Shown here: piece after piece, positions 9,130 to 17,397 of the stretch
How the letters are laid out: each line of letters begins with the position of its first letter
Position numbering within the stretch: position 1 is the first letter of the stretch
Assembly: GCF_024347475.1 (NCBI RefSeq)
Contig: NZ_AP025488.1
Span: 1,178,001-1,242,000 of the forward strand
Source: Vibrio fortis
GTDB taxonomy: Bacteria; Pseudomonadota; Gammaproteobacteria; Enterobacterales; Vibrionaceae
Direction: 5' to 3'
DNA: 64,000 nt
The notes under the pieces: model-generated
The model's input: the letters and a program-made list of their open reading frames with translations, nothing else
What the model was told of the DNA's origin: nothing
The model's database searches: none
Made by a program: the position numbers and the translations under genes

Positions 9130-10527
9130 ATGACCACAAACATTAACCCTAACTCAAATATCAACCACAAGCCAGAGCACCTTTTATCTCGTATAATCAA
9201 GCTCGGTTTGCCTGTCGCCTTACAAAGCGCCTTGGTTGCAATACTTGCTCTAGCCGATGTGCTAATGGTGAGTGATTTTGGTATGGAAGCCGCTGCCGCT
9301 GTGGGAATCGCATCAAAATGGCATTTTGTCGCTATTATGATTATGGCAGGTTTAGCGTCAGCAAACGGTACGCTAGTTGCTCAATATTGGGGCAAAGATG
9401 ACCGTAAGAGCGCACGTACAGTGACATCTATTGCGATGACGTTTGGTCTTAAAGTATTGCTGCCTGTGACGCTCATTATCACCTTAGGTGCCAAGTTACT
9501 GATGACGTTGCAAACCAGCGATCAATCGGTGATCGACTTGGGCGCGACCTATCTTTGGTATGGGTTCCCTGTCCTTTTGCTGACTCACATCGTGATTGTG
9601 ACAGAAGCAAGCATGCGCTCGTCCGGTGACACAGTGACGCCATTGATTCTTGGTGCAGTTACAATCGCTTTAAACATCGCGTTAAACTTCGTTCTGATTC
9701 AAGGTGCGTTTGGCTTACCGGCGATGGGCGTTGCGGGTGCAGCTTTGGCAACGACGTTAGCGCGTTTGATTCAAGTAGGCATGATGTACGCATACATGAG
9801 ATACAAACAACATTGGCTCTTAACTACAGAAAGCTCTTTGCATCGCCCATCATTGTGGCTCTCATATCGACGCTTAGCATTGCCATTAACACTTAATGCG
9901 GTTCTTTGGGCAGTAGGTACAATGGCATATCAAATGATCTTTGGTCATATGGGAACTACAGAGCTCGCGGTTTTCTCAATGCTCGCGCCATTTGAGTCAC
10001 TTTGTTACTCGGTGTTCTTCGGTATATCGGTTGCGTGCTCGGTGTTGCTTGGTCATTCGCTTGGTCGTGACGAATTCGACCAAGCGATGCGCATGGGGCT
10101 GACCTTCATTAAAGCTGTAATCGGTTTTGGTGTGCTCGTAGGAGCAGGTTTGTTCATGGGTAAGGAACATGTTCTTTCTTGGTTAAACCTAGACGAAGCT
10201 TCGCTATACCCTCTAGCATCGCCAGCAATTACGATCATGTGTTTTGCTGTGGTCATTCGTATGCTGAACATGGTGATCATCAACGGTATCATTCGCGCGG
10301 GTGGAGACAATCCTTTCTGTTTACGAATGGACTTTATCGCGATGTGGATGGTTGGTATTCCAGTCTGCTTTTACGGTGCGTTCATTGCAGGGTGGGACTT
10401 CAAGTACATTTACGGTTTGATGCTAGTAGAAGAAGTCGTGAAACTCGCGATCTGTTCACATCGCTACATGAGCCGCCGCTGGATCAACAACCTGACTATC
10501 ACGACAAAAGAGCCACAAGCAGCTTAA
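9130..10527 (+). CDS. MATE-family multidrug/cation antiporter
   Basis: A 465-residue inner-membrane protein with twelve predicted helices in two homologous halves, as in the MatE family. The first helix carries GLPVALQSALVAILALADVLMVSDFG, typical of DinF/NorM-like exporters. It would export drugs or metabolites in exchange for Na+ or H+. The start ATG has a good ribosome binding site (GGAG, spacing 6). A strong hairpin terminator follows at 10575-10597. The divergent AraC gene is the likely regulator. A second, distinct MATE gene lies at 47710-49083; the two are not close copies. Confidence 0.9.
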   Translation: MTTNINPNSNINHKPEHLLSRIIKLGLPVALQSALVAILALADVLMVSDFGMEAAAAVGIASKWHFVAIMIMAGLASANGTLVAQYWGKDDRKSARTVTSIAMTFGLKVLLPVTLIITLGAKLLMTLQTSDQSVIDLGATYLWYGFPVLLLTHIVIVTEASMRSSGDTVTPLILGAVTIALNIALNFVLIQGAFGLPAMGVAGAALATTLARLIQVGMMYAYMRYKQHWLLTTESSLHRPSLWLSYRRLALPLTLNAVLWAVGTMAYQMIFGHMGTTELAVFSMLAPFESLCYSVFFGISVACSVLLGHSLGRDEFDQAMRMGLTFIKAVIGFGVLVGAGLFMGKEHVLSWLNLDEASLYPLASPAITIMCFAVVIRMLNMVIINGIIRAGGDNPFCLRMDFIAMWMVGIPVCFYGAFIAGWDFKYIYGLMLVEEVVKLAICSHRYMSRRWINNLTITTKEPQAA

Positions 10528-10574
10528 TGTGATTCGAACAAGATAAGCGAAAACAAAACGCTAGCACCAACATT

Positions 10575-10597
10575 AAGGGCCTGATTATCAGGCCCTT
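10575..10597. terminator. Bidirectional rho-independent terminator
   Basis: A perfect 10-bp stem (AAGGGCCTGA / TCAGGCCCTT) with a 3-base loop, followed by T-rich sequence. It sits between the convergent MATE and ygbA genes, three bases from the ygbA stop. Confidence 0.85.
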
Positions 10598-10599
10598 TA

Positions 10600-10986
10600 T
10601 TATTTGTTCTTGTTCATTCTGATATGACGATTAGATGCATTGGCTTCTGGTTTAACCGGAGCAACACGCTTTTCGTGCAACAAATGGCGGATTGCCAATA
10701 TCGGGTGCTTTAACAACATACGCGGACCAGAGTAACGCATTACTAATCGCATCTGCTCTTTTGGTTCAGGCTTATAGCAGTGTATTGGGCATTTATTGCA
10801 GGTTGGTTTCGCTTCTCCATAAGGGCATCGGTCAAGGCGTGTCTCTGCATATTCAAGCAGCTCGGTACATTCCTGACACAAGTCCTTGGTTTTATGATGA
10901 TCTTTACAGAAGATCTCGACCATGGCGACGACCGTTTTGAACTCCGTTGCCAGCCCACCTTTTAGAATATCTTTGCTTTGGTACAT
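10600..10986 (-). CDS. ygbA: YgbA-like nitrous oxide-stimulated promoter family protein
   Basis: A 128-residue cytoplasmic protein with nine cysteines in its central part: CKDHH, LCQECTE, RCPYGEAKPTCNKCPIHCYKP. This Cys pattern and the following RYSGPRML motif are characteristic of the YgbA_NO family, whose E. coli member is controlled by NsrR and linked to nitrosative stress. The cysteines probably bind a metal or Fe-S cluster. I could not find a convincing NsrR operator upstream, so regulation by nitric oxide is known for the family but not shown here. The gene stands alone, with a GAGAG-type ribosome binding site before ATG. Confidence 0.8.
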   Translation of the reverse strand: MYQSKDILKGGLATEFKTVVAMVEIFCKDHHKTKDLCQECTELLEYAETRLDRCPYGEAKPTCNKCPIHCYKPEPKEQMRLVMRYSGPRMLLKHPILAIRHLLHEKRVAPVKPEANASNRHIRMNKNK

Positions 10987-11165
10987 GAACTCTCACTTGC
11001 CAATCACTGAGCGACAAAGCCACACTCCACTGTGTCGAGAAATAAACAGATCTATTTCTCACTCATGTCCTTATCTCATTGCGTTAAATCGCCACTCAAG
11101 CATTGAGTTATTTATCTAAAATGATTATCCTCCAACGCCTTAACAAATTACAAGGTTATGCAGCC

Positions 11166-11378
11166 ATGAATCGCAAGAAAAAGATCAACGATATTTTAAA
11201 AAAGAAACAGAAGAAGGCTAACGCTAAGCTGCATAAGAGCAACAAACCGCGCTACATCTCAAAAGCTGAGCGTGCGAAAATGGAAGAAGAAGAGAAAGCA
11301 CAGCAAGCTGCAGCTGCTGCGGAAGAAAACACGACGGCTTCTGATGTAAACAGCGATAGCGAAACGGTCTCAGAGTAA
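11166..11378 (+). CDS. DUF2986 family small basic protein
   Basis: The in-frame ATG at 11166 gives 70 residues (MNRKKKINDILKKK...); an ATG 63 bases upstream lacks support. The protein begins with a highly basic helix, then has a KPRYISKAERAKMEEEE segment and an Ala/acidic tail. Basic N terminus plus KPRYISKAERA are what I recall of the DUF2986 family, common in vibrios and of unknown function. An AAGG lies about ten bases before the ATG. A strong bidirectional terminator follows. It is probably a nucleic-acid-binding or ribosome-associated small protein, but that is only inferred from charge. Confidence 0.7.
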   Translation: MNRKKKINDILKKKQKKANAKLHKSNKPRYISKAERAKMEEEEKAQQAAAAAEENTTASDVNSDSETVSE

Positions 11379-11410
11379 AACTGAGATAGTGTCTCGAATC
11401 ATAAAGATGA

Positions 11411-11437
11411 AAAAGCAGCCCTCATGGCTGCTTTTTT
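11411..11437. terminator. Bidirectional rho-independent terminator
   Basis: The hairpin AAAAGCAGCC / GGCTGCTTTT with a five-base loop and T-tract ends the DUF2986 gene. Read on the other strand it also ends the long metal-transport operon whose last stop is at 11478. Confidence 0.85.
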
Positions 11438-11477
11438 GTTTGTGCTTGCGCTCGTGTAGCGTGCGCGATTTTTAGAT

Positions 11478-12371
11478 TTAGCTTTTGAGCGGCTTTAACT
11501 CCCAACGTTTTAATGGCGCGTTTGAGTCAATCCCTGCTCTGCCCCAACGATCCAGAGAATCCACCACTAAAATGCGCTCTACTGGTACCAGAGACTTAAG
11601 TAGCGCTGTTGGTTTTCTTGAAGTCACTAGCCACAAAGACTCATCATCTTCAAACAGAGTTTTAAGCGCTTGCTTGTCTTGCTCTGACCATTCAAGCTCA
11701 GCTTTAAACTGTCTCTCTTCTACGAACAGCTGACTGCCAGAGGCAAAGTCTTCTAGGCTTTCAGTCAGTAAAACCACAGAATCCACTTCATTATCCAGCA
11801 ATACCGCTTGTTGCTGATTAATCAGCTCTCGTACTTCCAACATGATACGTTGCAAATTACCATCTATTTTGTCTGCACGTTGTGGCCAAAGCTTTTTAAA
11901 ATCATCAGCAACGATCGCCGCCATTCGCGTTAAGTTTGTTGGGTTCAACCACGCGTACTTAGATACTTGTCCATTCGACAATGTAAGCGCGGCGACACCT
12001 TGTGCACGAGGTGTAATCGCTTGGGCAGCGTCTACTTCCACCAAACGGATGTTCGCTTGCCTTGCATGCACAAACGTCGGATCCTCTGGCCACACAGAGC
12101 TTAGCGTCACCACCACGGTTGCGTCAGCTCCGGATTTCATCACTTTCGTTTGGCCTTTAGTCGAAAACCAATTTGGTAGTCGCTCGATACCATAACGCTT
12201 AGGTGGAAGGTACTCGGTTGTTAGATCGGTTCCTTTTGTCAGTTCCGTCGCCAGTGCATAGGTCACTGGCGTACTTACCAGAATGTCCTTAGCGTAACTT
12301 GCTGCAGAGAAAAGGCTAATAGCGACTAGACTAGACACTAAACCTGCGTTATTTAAAGTTCGATTAATCAT
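11478..12371 (-). CDS. TroA/ZnuA-like periplasmic protein lacking the metal ligands
   Basis: A 297-residue protein with a signal peptide (cleavage after about residue 27, SYA) and the general layout of cluster A-I (TroA) metal-binding proteins. It has a DILVSTPVTYALATEL start, a KVMKSGADATVVV segment and a WLNPTNLTRMAAIVADDF motif matching the usual HVWLDP block. The His ligands of this family are missing: the first-loop His position reads GIERLPN and the WLDP-block His is replaced by Tyr139. It is the last gene of the operon, with its start overlapping the permease stop (ATGA-type). I infer an accessory rather than a metal-carrying binding protein. It could instead bind a different ligand. 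Confidence 0.65.
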   Translation of the reverse strand: MINRTLNNAGLVSSLVAISLFSAASYAKDILVSTPVTYALATELTKGTDLTTEYLPPKRYGIERLPNWFSTKGQTKVMKSGADATVVVTLSSVWPEDPTFVHARQANIRLVEVDAAQAITPRAQGVAALTLSNGQVSKYAWLNPTNLTRMAAIVADDFKKLWPQRADKIDGNLQRIMLEVRELINQQQAVLLDNEVDSVVLLTESLEDFASGSQLFVEERQFKAELEWSEQDKQALKTLFEDDESLWLVTSRKPTALLKSLVPVERILVVDSLDRWGRAGIDSNAPLKRWELKPLKS

Positions 12372-13246
12372 TATGCTTTTCTCACTATTCGATACAGTGT
12401 CGCCATCAAGAAGAAACTCGCAGACACAATGATGATGGAAGCCCCAGAAGGCACCGGCAGTTTAAGTTCCATAGGTAATATGGTTCCAATTAGACACGCG
12501 ATCGTCGCTAGCAATGCTGATAGCAGAACAAAGCTGCCCATACGTTTAGTAAGCAAACGCGCAGTTGCACCTGGGATCAGCAACAAGGCACCCACTAATA
12601 CTGCACCGACAATTTTTACAGCCGCAATGGTCACCAACGTAATCATCATGACAAACAAATAGTCATAGAAACCGGTGTTGTAGCCGCGTACTTTCGCAAT
12701 ATCTGGGCTTATGCATGTCAGCAGAATACGATTAAAGGTTGGGATAAGGAGTATGATAATTAATGCGCAACTTGCCGCTAAGATCGCTAAATCACGATCA
12801 GTCACAGTTAAGATCGATCCAAACAGTACATTCTCTAACATGTGGATATTGATCTTACGTGCGACGTACATCAGAAGCGCCGCGCCTACAGCTAGTGCCA
12901 GAGCAAGAAATACACCGACTAACGTATCGTAGGGAACGTTGGTTCGATTGCGCACAAAGTGCAACAGCAATGCGAATATCATGCAGAAGCTGAACAACCC
13001 AATAAACGGATTTTCAGGTGGCTCGCCAAGTAAAACCCCGATAGCGATACCTGTTAATGCCGCGTGCCCCACCGCCTCAGAGAAAAACGCCAAGCGCTTG
13101 GCAATGACTAAAGTCCCTAAGCCGCCAAGTAGAGGCCCCAGCAACAAAGCCGCTACTAGCGCGTTCACCATGAAAGCATACATAAAGCTCTCAGATAACA
13201 GCCCCGCTTCTACGCCGGATACCGCTAATTCACGTAACCAATCCAT
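12371..13246 (-). CDS. Metal ABC transporter permease (ZnuB/TroC type)
   Basis: A 291-residue polytopic membrane protein of the ABC-3 family with about eight hydrophobic segments. GAVLVGALLLIPGATARLLTKRM is the conserved block in this family, and the N-terminal LGPLLGGLGTLVIAKRLAFFSEAVGHAALTG motif is diagnostic for zinc/manganese/iron permeases. It forms the membrane channel for the ATPase encoded immediately upstream. Its start overlaps the ATPase stop by one base and its stop overlaps the next start, so it is fully embedded in the operon. The substrate metal is not determined by sequence. Confidence 0.92.
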   Translation of the reverse strand: MDWLRELAVSGVEAGLLSESFMYAFMVNALVAALLLGPLLGGLGTLVIAKRLAFFSEAVGHAALTGIAIGVLLGEPPENPFIGLFSFCMIFALLLHFVRNRTNVPYDTLVGVFLALALAVGAALLMYVARKINIHMLENVLFGSILTVTDRDLAILAASCALIIILLIPTFNRILLTCISPDIAKVRGYNTGFYDYLFVMMITLVTIAAVKIVGAVLVGALLLIPGATARLLTKRMGSFVLLSALLATIACLIGTILPMELKLPVPSGASIIIVSASFFLMATLYRIVRKA

Positions 13247-13980
13247 TACGCTACCTCCGACTGTTTAGTGTGATTTGCACCACTGCTGTAGTGCTGGAAC
13301 AAGCTTTCAATCTTATTAGGGTGCAGCACCTCTTGATGCGCGCCACTATCAACCAAGCAGCGATTAACCACATGAACGTTCGCTTCTAACCTGCGAACCG
13401 CAGTGACATCATGGTGAACCGCAAGAATTGTTCTCCCTTCACCTACACATTCACGTATCAATGATTCCAAGTAACGAACGCCTTGTTCATCCATACCAGT
13501 GGTCGGTTCATCCAATACCAGTAGGCTTGGGTCATCCAATAACGCTTGAGCGAACAGAACACGCTGTTGTTCTCCACCCGATAGCTGCCCCATTCGACGG
13601 TCACTGCGCGTGGCCATTCCGACGCGATCCAATTGCGCTAGTGCCGTTTTAAGTTGTTTGGATTTACGACGCCAAAACAAAGGTGTTCGGCTTTGGTTAA
13701 GCAGAACAAAGTCCATTACCGTTAGAGGAAGACTCGCCTCGAAAGCCGCTTTCTGGGGCACGTAACCAATGCTCGGCTTCTCTGGCCAATAGATATCAAT
13801 ATCACCACTAAATGGCGTTAAACCTAGAACAGAGCGCAATAGAGAAGTTTTACCGCCACCGTTCGGACCCATGATCACATGACATTCACCTGCACCCAGT
13901 TCAAGTGAGATATCTTCGAGAATGACATTGTTATCGTACTCAAGCCCAAGTCGATTGATAGAAATTGAAGGGCCCTGCAT
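13246..13980 (-). CDS. Metal ABC transporter ATP-binding protein (ZnuC/TroB type)
   Basis: A 244-residue ABC ATPase with all motifs: Walker A GPNGGGKTS, the Q-loop in YVPQKAAF, signature LSGGEQQR, Walker B LLVLDEPTTGMD and the switch His in AVHHD. The GGG of Walker A and the IGYVPQ block are typical of metal-type (TroB/ZnuC) importers. It powers the adjacent permease. Genes on both sides are contiguous or overlapping. The initiation codon is ATG, overlapping the binding-protein stop. Confidence 0.93.
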   Translation of the reverse strand: MQGPSISINRLGLEYDNNVILEDISLELGAGECHVIMGPNGGGKTSLLRSVLGLTPFSGDIDIYWPEKPSIGYVPQKAAFEASLPLTVMDFVLLNQSRTPLFWRRKSKQLKTALAQLDRVGMATRSDRRMGQLSGGEQQRVLFAQALLDDPSLLVLDEPTTGMDEQGVRYLESLIRECVGEGRTILAVHHDVTAVRRLEANVHVVNRCLVDSGAHQEVLHPNKIESLFQHYSSGANHTKQSEVA

Positions 13981-14927
13981 TATGCATTCCCTTTTTGTGT
14001 TTGATTTTTCGCAGCAAACTTCATCGCTTCGATCAAGGTTTCTAAGTTCTGTTTCATTTCGATTTCGACTTTGTCATCTTCATACTCGCCATGAGTCATG
14101 TGTGAGAAGCGGTACAGCTGAACACCGGTTTCGGCTTCGATAGTATCGACAAAGCGATTGGGCATATTCAGTTCGTAGAAAAGCACATCGATGCCTGATT
14201 GACGGATCTTCTCAATCGTTTCTTGAAGCTGGCTAGCGCTTGGCTCTACCCCGTGTGCTGGCTCAATCACCGCTGCAACATCGACGCCAAACTCTTGCAA
14301 GATGTAACCATAAGCATTGTGGGTTGTTGCTACTTTCATTCCAGACGTATCTAGTTCACCTAATGAGATCATCGCGTCACGCTTCATATAGCGAAACTGC
14401 TTCGCGTATTTACGAGCATTCTTGCGATAAAACTTGGCATTTTCCGGATCAAGCTTAGATAGTTCACTCGCGATGGTGTAAACCTTTTGAATGGTTGTAG
14501 AAAGCCCAACGAAGGTATGAGGATTTACAGCGCCTTGGCCTACTGATTGACCGAGAGCTGGCAATAGCGGCACCTCTTTGTTCGCTTCTATTACCACTAA
14601 GTCGTTACGTTGTGACGCAGAAATTACTTTGAGAGCAAAGTCGTCGTGACCAATACCATTCACGACAATCGCATCCATTTGGCTTAGGCGTTTGAGATCA
14701 TTGGGTTGCGGTAGATAGTTGTGAGGGTTAAAGCCTGCATCGACCAAAGGAAGGATATTGACCTTGTCACCGACTACCGCTTTTACGTAACTGTAGTAAG
14801 GTTGAAGCGTAATACCGACCGTCAGCTTATTTTCATCAATCTTGTAGTCTGCCGCGTGAGCAAACATAGAGCTTAAGGACGCCCAAAGCAGGACAAACAG
14901 TGTAATAATTCGCATGCGCTCTCTCAT
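13980..14927 (-). CDS. Metal ABC transporter substrate-binding protein (TroA/ZnuA family)
   Basis: A 315-residue periplasmic protein with a signal peptide (cleavage near AHA, residue 25). Metal-ligand candidates are His69 in NPHNY, His137 in NPHTF and His203 in TTHNAYGY, plus an acidic residue near the C terminus. A His at the third position followed by AYGY resembles zinc-binding ZnuA more than Mn/Fe-binding PsaA or SitA, which usually have Glu there. There is no His-rich loop. The operon lies downstream of a Fur-like box, so either iron, manganese or zinc is possible. The fifth residue (Met) is an alternative start. Confidence 0.88.
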   Translation of the reverse strand: MRERMRIITLFVLLWASLSSMFAHAADYKIDENKLTVGITLQPYYSYVKAVVGDKVNILPLVDAGFNPHNYLPQPNDLKRLSQMDAIVVNGIGHDDFALKVISASQRNDLVVIEANKEVPLLPALGQSVGQGAVNPHTFVGLSTTIQKVYTIASELSKLDPENAKFYRKNARKYAKQFRYMKRDAMISLGELDTSGMKVATTHNAYGYILQEFGVDVAAVIEPAHGVEPSASQLQETIEKIRQSGIDVLFYELNMPNRFVDTIEAETGVQLYRFSHMTHGEYEDDKVEIEMKQNLETLIEAMKFAAKNQTQKGNA

Positions 14928-14930
14928 ATT

Positions 14931-15497
14931 TTAGTGTGCACCATCTTTGTGGTGTTGATTTGCTATTACTTCAGATTCTGTCACTACTTGTTTCCAACCC
15001 GCGTTTGCTAATGACTCAACATCAAACTCAATAGGGGCTGAAACTTTACCGTGTAAGTTGACCCAGATTTCCGGGGAGATGGCATTGGCATTCATTAAGA
15101 AAGAGTCCGCAAAGCCCTTTTGCTCCGGAGCAGAAAAATAGTATCCAGATTCAAGAAGTAACCAGTTATGCTCACCTTTTCTTTTCCAGCTCTGATCTTG
15201 TGTAAAAGGAGCTACCCACTCTTCTTGAAGAAACTCAATATTTGGCCATTGCTCATCATTATCTAAATAAAGATCTCTGATCTCTTCATGTGCAAGCCTA
15301 AGTTCGGCGAGCATCGCGAGGTTTTCTTGTTCTACATCGGTAACAAGAATTTGGTGTTCAAATGCCGTCGTCACGTGCACTTCCGCTTGATGGTAAGGAA
15401 TAGCTAGTGCCGCAAAGCCCAAGATAGTGGCAATGATAAGCGCTACCCATTTACCTTCCCTGCCACCAGTATCGGCTCTAATAGACTGAATGATCAT
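14931..15497 (-). CDS. DUF6162 family membrane-anchored protein
   Basis: A 188-residue protein with one N-terminal helix (about 18-37, VALIIATILGFAALAIPYH) and a periplasmic domain rich in acidic and aromatic residues. The C terminus is ANQHHKDGAH, a short His cluster (His183, 184, 188) that could bind metal. I recognise it as DUF6162, a family found beside metal ABC transporters; its role is unknown. The gene overlaps the preceding small periplasmic protein by four bases (ATGA-type) and ends three bases before the metal-binding protein start, so it belongs to the importer operon. I infer a metal delivery or regulatory accessory to the importer. Confidence 0.7.
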   Translation of the reverse strand: MIIQSIRADTGGREGKWVALIIATILGFAALAIPYHQAEVHVTTAFEHQILVTDVEQENLAMLAELRLAHEEIRDLYLDNDEQWPNIEFLQEEWVAPFTQDQSWKRKGEHNWLLLESGYYFSAPEQKGFADSFLMNANAISPEIWVNLHGKVSAPIEFDVESLANAGWKQVVTESEVIANQHHKDGAH

Positions 15498-15829
15498 TTC
15501 TCGTTGATCTCGACAACATCGACTTCAACAGGGAACTCATGACCTGAATCGAACACAATGTAAAAATCTGATTGTGGTTTTTTAAACTCAGCGATTGAAC
15601 GCTTATCTGTCATCACTTTAGCGATCAGATTGTCTTCATAATCAAACATTTCTACTGAGTAATCGATCGCCTTGCTACCGTCAGAGTAACCGGCTTCGCA
15701 CGCCACCATTTCGCTCTCAAACCAGCAGTTCATCAATGGAAAATGGGCTTGTACTGGTAACGCAGCAGCAGCCACAATCAGAGCCAAGCATGGCTTAGCT
15801 AAACCGCTCAATTTTGTTTTTATTCTCAT
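15494..15829 (-). CDS. Small periplasmic protein of unknown function, mature N-terminal His
   Basis: A 111-residue protein with a clear signal peptide ending VQA; cleavage would leave His at the mature N terminus (HFPLMNCWFE). Two cysteines follow (CWFESEMVAC), probably a disulfide. The rest looks like a small beta-sandwich. I do not recognise the family. It lies between DUF4198 and DUF6162 genes in the same operon and overlaps the latter. A free N-terminal His with a nearby Met and Cys is a plausible metal site, as in CopC-type proteins, but this is inference. Confidence 0.65.
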   Translation of the reverse strand: MRIKTKLSGLAKPCLALIVAAAALPVQAHFPLMNCWFESEMVACEAGYSDGSKAIDYSVEMFDYEDNLIAKVMTDKRSIAEFKKPQSDFYIVFDSGHEFPVEVDVVEINEK

Positions 15830-15922
15830 AACTCACTACCTAGCAAGGAAAACCCAGTGTCTTAACTGAGCGACAAAGGGCTCAAGTGAGCCCTAAATTA
15901 AAATCTGTGTTCTATATAACGA

Positions 15923-16771
15923 TTATTGAAGCAGCGCTTCGAATGTTAGGTGGACATTTGAGCTTGCTTTGTCCGCTAATGGATTGTCTTTCAGCTCACC
16001 TTTGTAGTTCGCTTTCATTACGTAACGACCCGCTACATCTGGTGTAAATGTGATTTCGCCATTTTCGTCGCTCACCACATCAATCTGCTCTTGGTGGTTG
16101 CGATAAAGTGTACCTTCACGTGTAATTTCCGCAGTTACGCCTTGCTGAATCTCTCCGTTGTAAAAGAATTGGAAAGTTACTGGTTCGCCTTCGATGATAT
16201 CTGCAGGGTGAGTAATTGGTTTCATCTCTAGCAGCTTGCCTTCAATCTCGAACGCTTTGTCAGTTGGCTTACCAACAGTAATGTAGCTTTCAGCACGGGT
16301 GTAGCTGATTTGCGTTACTACATCACGCGCCTTTTCAGGAAGCAATGAATCACGCTCGGCTTTGTTTGCGCGCATCCATTTAACCGTATCGCGACGACCT
16401 GCTTTATATTGCGTGTAGTAAGACGGTACGTTATTAACCGCTACTTTATGTGTGCCTTCTTCCTCGAAGTAAAAATCGAAGATTGAACGACGCTTACCAC
16501 GAATAACAAAATTAGGACGCTCTTTACGTCCATCTGGCATGGTTACTTGTGCACTTTCACTACCAGCAGGCTTATCGAATACAAATGTGCCGTGAGATGC
16601 AGTCACATCAAAAGTTAGCCAATCACCGCCCTCTTTAGAAACCGTAAAATGAGAAGGAAGGATCCAGCGTGGGTGTGCTTGAGCAGTTGTGGTAGCAGCA
16701 AGACCGAATGCCATTACGCCAGCGAGTGCTAACGCTTTGATCTTTGTTTGTTTCATCATGAATAAGTCCAT
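15923..16771 (-). CDS. DUF4198 periplasmic protein (NikM-like accessory)
   Basis: A protein of up to 282 residues with a signal peptide ending AQA, so the mature chain starts HPRWILPSHF, the conserved N-terminal His of DUF4198. The C-terminal half is a beta-sandwich (NGEITFTPDVAGRYVMKANYKGE). Family members sit near nickel, cobalt, copper and iron transport genes and are thought to be periplasmic metal-related proteins. The start is uncertain: the first ATG (16771) has AAAGA very close by, and the double ATG four codons later (16759/16756) is the more usual signal-peptide start. Neighbouring DUF2271 and PepSY genes suggest a shared redox/metal role. Confidence 0.85.
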   Translation of the reverse strand: MDLFMMKQTKIKALALAGVMAFGLAATTTAQAHPRWILPSHFTVSKEGGDWLTFDVTASHGTFVFDKPAGSESAQVTMPDGRKERPNFVIRGKRRSIFDFYFEEEGTHKVAVNNVPSYYTQYKAGRRDTVKWMRANKAERDSLLPEKARDVVTQISYTRAESYITVGKPTDKAFEIEGKLLEMKPITHPADIIEGEPVTFQFFYNGEIQQGVTAEITREGTLYRNHQEQIDVVSDENGEITFTPDVAGRYVMKANYKGELKDNPLADKASSNVHLTFEALLQ

Positions 16772-16826
16772 TCTTTCTGTATAAATCGTTTGTATATCCG
16801 AGTGTTAAATCTAATTAACGGTGTAC

Positions 16827-17345
16827 TTAATTAACCAGGTAATCGAGAGTAATTACGCCCGTTTCTTCGGTAGGCGTTAATTGGTAGCTCGCGTTTTCGT
16901 TACCCAATGTCACTTTTTGACGGAGGTAGTTACGTCCACCATGCTCACGAACCACTTCGATGTGAATCGTGTACTCGCCTTGCTCTAACCTTTCACCATT
17001 GTCGCTTGTACCGTCCCAAACAAAACGATACTTACCAGCAGGGCGCGTTGCTGACGTCACCGCATCAACTAACTCACGATCGTAACGGCCTACTTTTCGC
17101 CACCAGCTACGAAGGTCTTTTAGCCATTCATCTTTACCAACCCATAGTTCAATGGTCTTGACTGGCTTACGAGAGCTATCCTCTACCCACATCGCAACGT
17201 AAGGTCTTGCGTACATAGTGGTATCGATTTTTGGCAACTCGAACTGAACATCGAGTTTGGCGGCGTCAGGTAGCGACTCGGCCATGCTGAAAGTTGGAAT
17301 AAGAGAAAGCGCAATAAGAGCTTTGCTCAAGGTGATTTTTTTCAT
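16827..17345 (-). CDS. DUF2271 periplasmic protein with ApbE flavinylation motif
   Basis: A 172-residue protein with a signal peptide (cleavage near residue 22) and a single DUF2271 domain. Residues 94-100 read DAVTSAT, matching the Dxx(T/S)(G/S)AT sequence to which ApbE covalently attaches FMN; the Thr100 side chain would carry the flavin. The domain also contains the WDGTSDNG turn common in FlgD-like folds. It is encoded between PepSY and DUF4198 genes in one run, behind a Fur-like box. I infer a periplasmic flavoprotein that receives electrons through the PepSY membrane protein. No apbE gene is in the window, so the modifying enzyme must be encoded elsewhere. Confidence 0.88.
   Translation of the reverse strand: MKKITLSKALIALSLIPTFSMAESLPDAAKLDVQFELPKIDTTMYARPYVAMWVEDSSRKPVKTIELWVGKDEWLKDLRSWWRKVGRYDRELVDAVTSATRPAGKYRFVWDGTSDNGERLEQGEYTIHIEVVREHGGRNYLRQKVTLGNENASYQLTPTEETGVITLDYLVN
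17046..17066 (-). other. ApbE flavinylation motif DAVTSAT
   Basis: Codons for residues 94-100 of the DUF2271 protein. The sequence Asp-Ala-Val-Thr-Ser-Ala-Thr fits the known FMN-transferase recognition pattern exactly; the last Thr is the predicted FMN attachment site. Confidence 0.8.
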
Positions 17346-17397
17346 TATTTAACCTTAAAAAGTCCGTTTAACTTGTTCGTGGCACTACGAAATAACA

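Noticed and set aside
10179..10532. 117-codon plus-strand frame inside the MATE gene
   Set aside because: It lies in another frame within a strongly conserved transporter gene and reads as an out-of-frame shadow.
11842..12195. 117-codon plus-strand frame antisense to the degenerate TroA-like gene
   Set aside because: No start signal and no domain; the minus-strand gene fits the operon and has a signal peptide.
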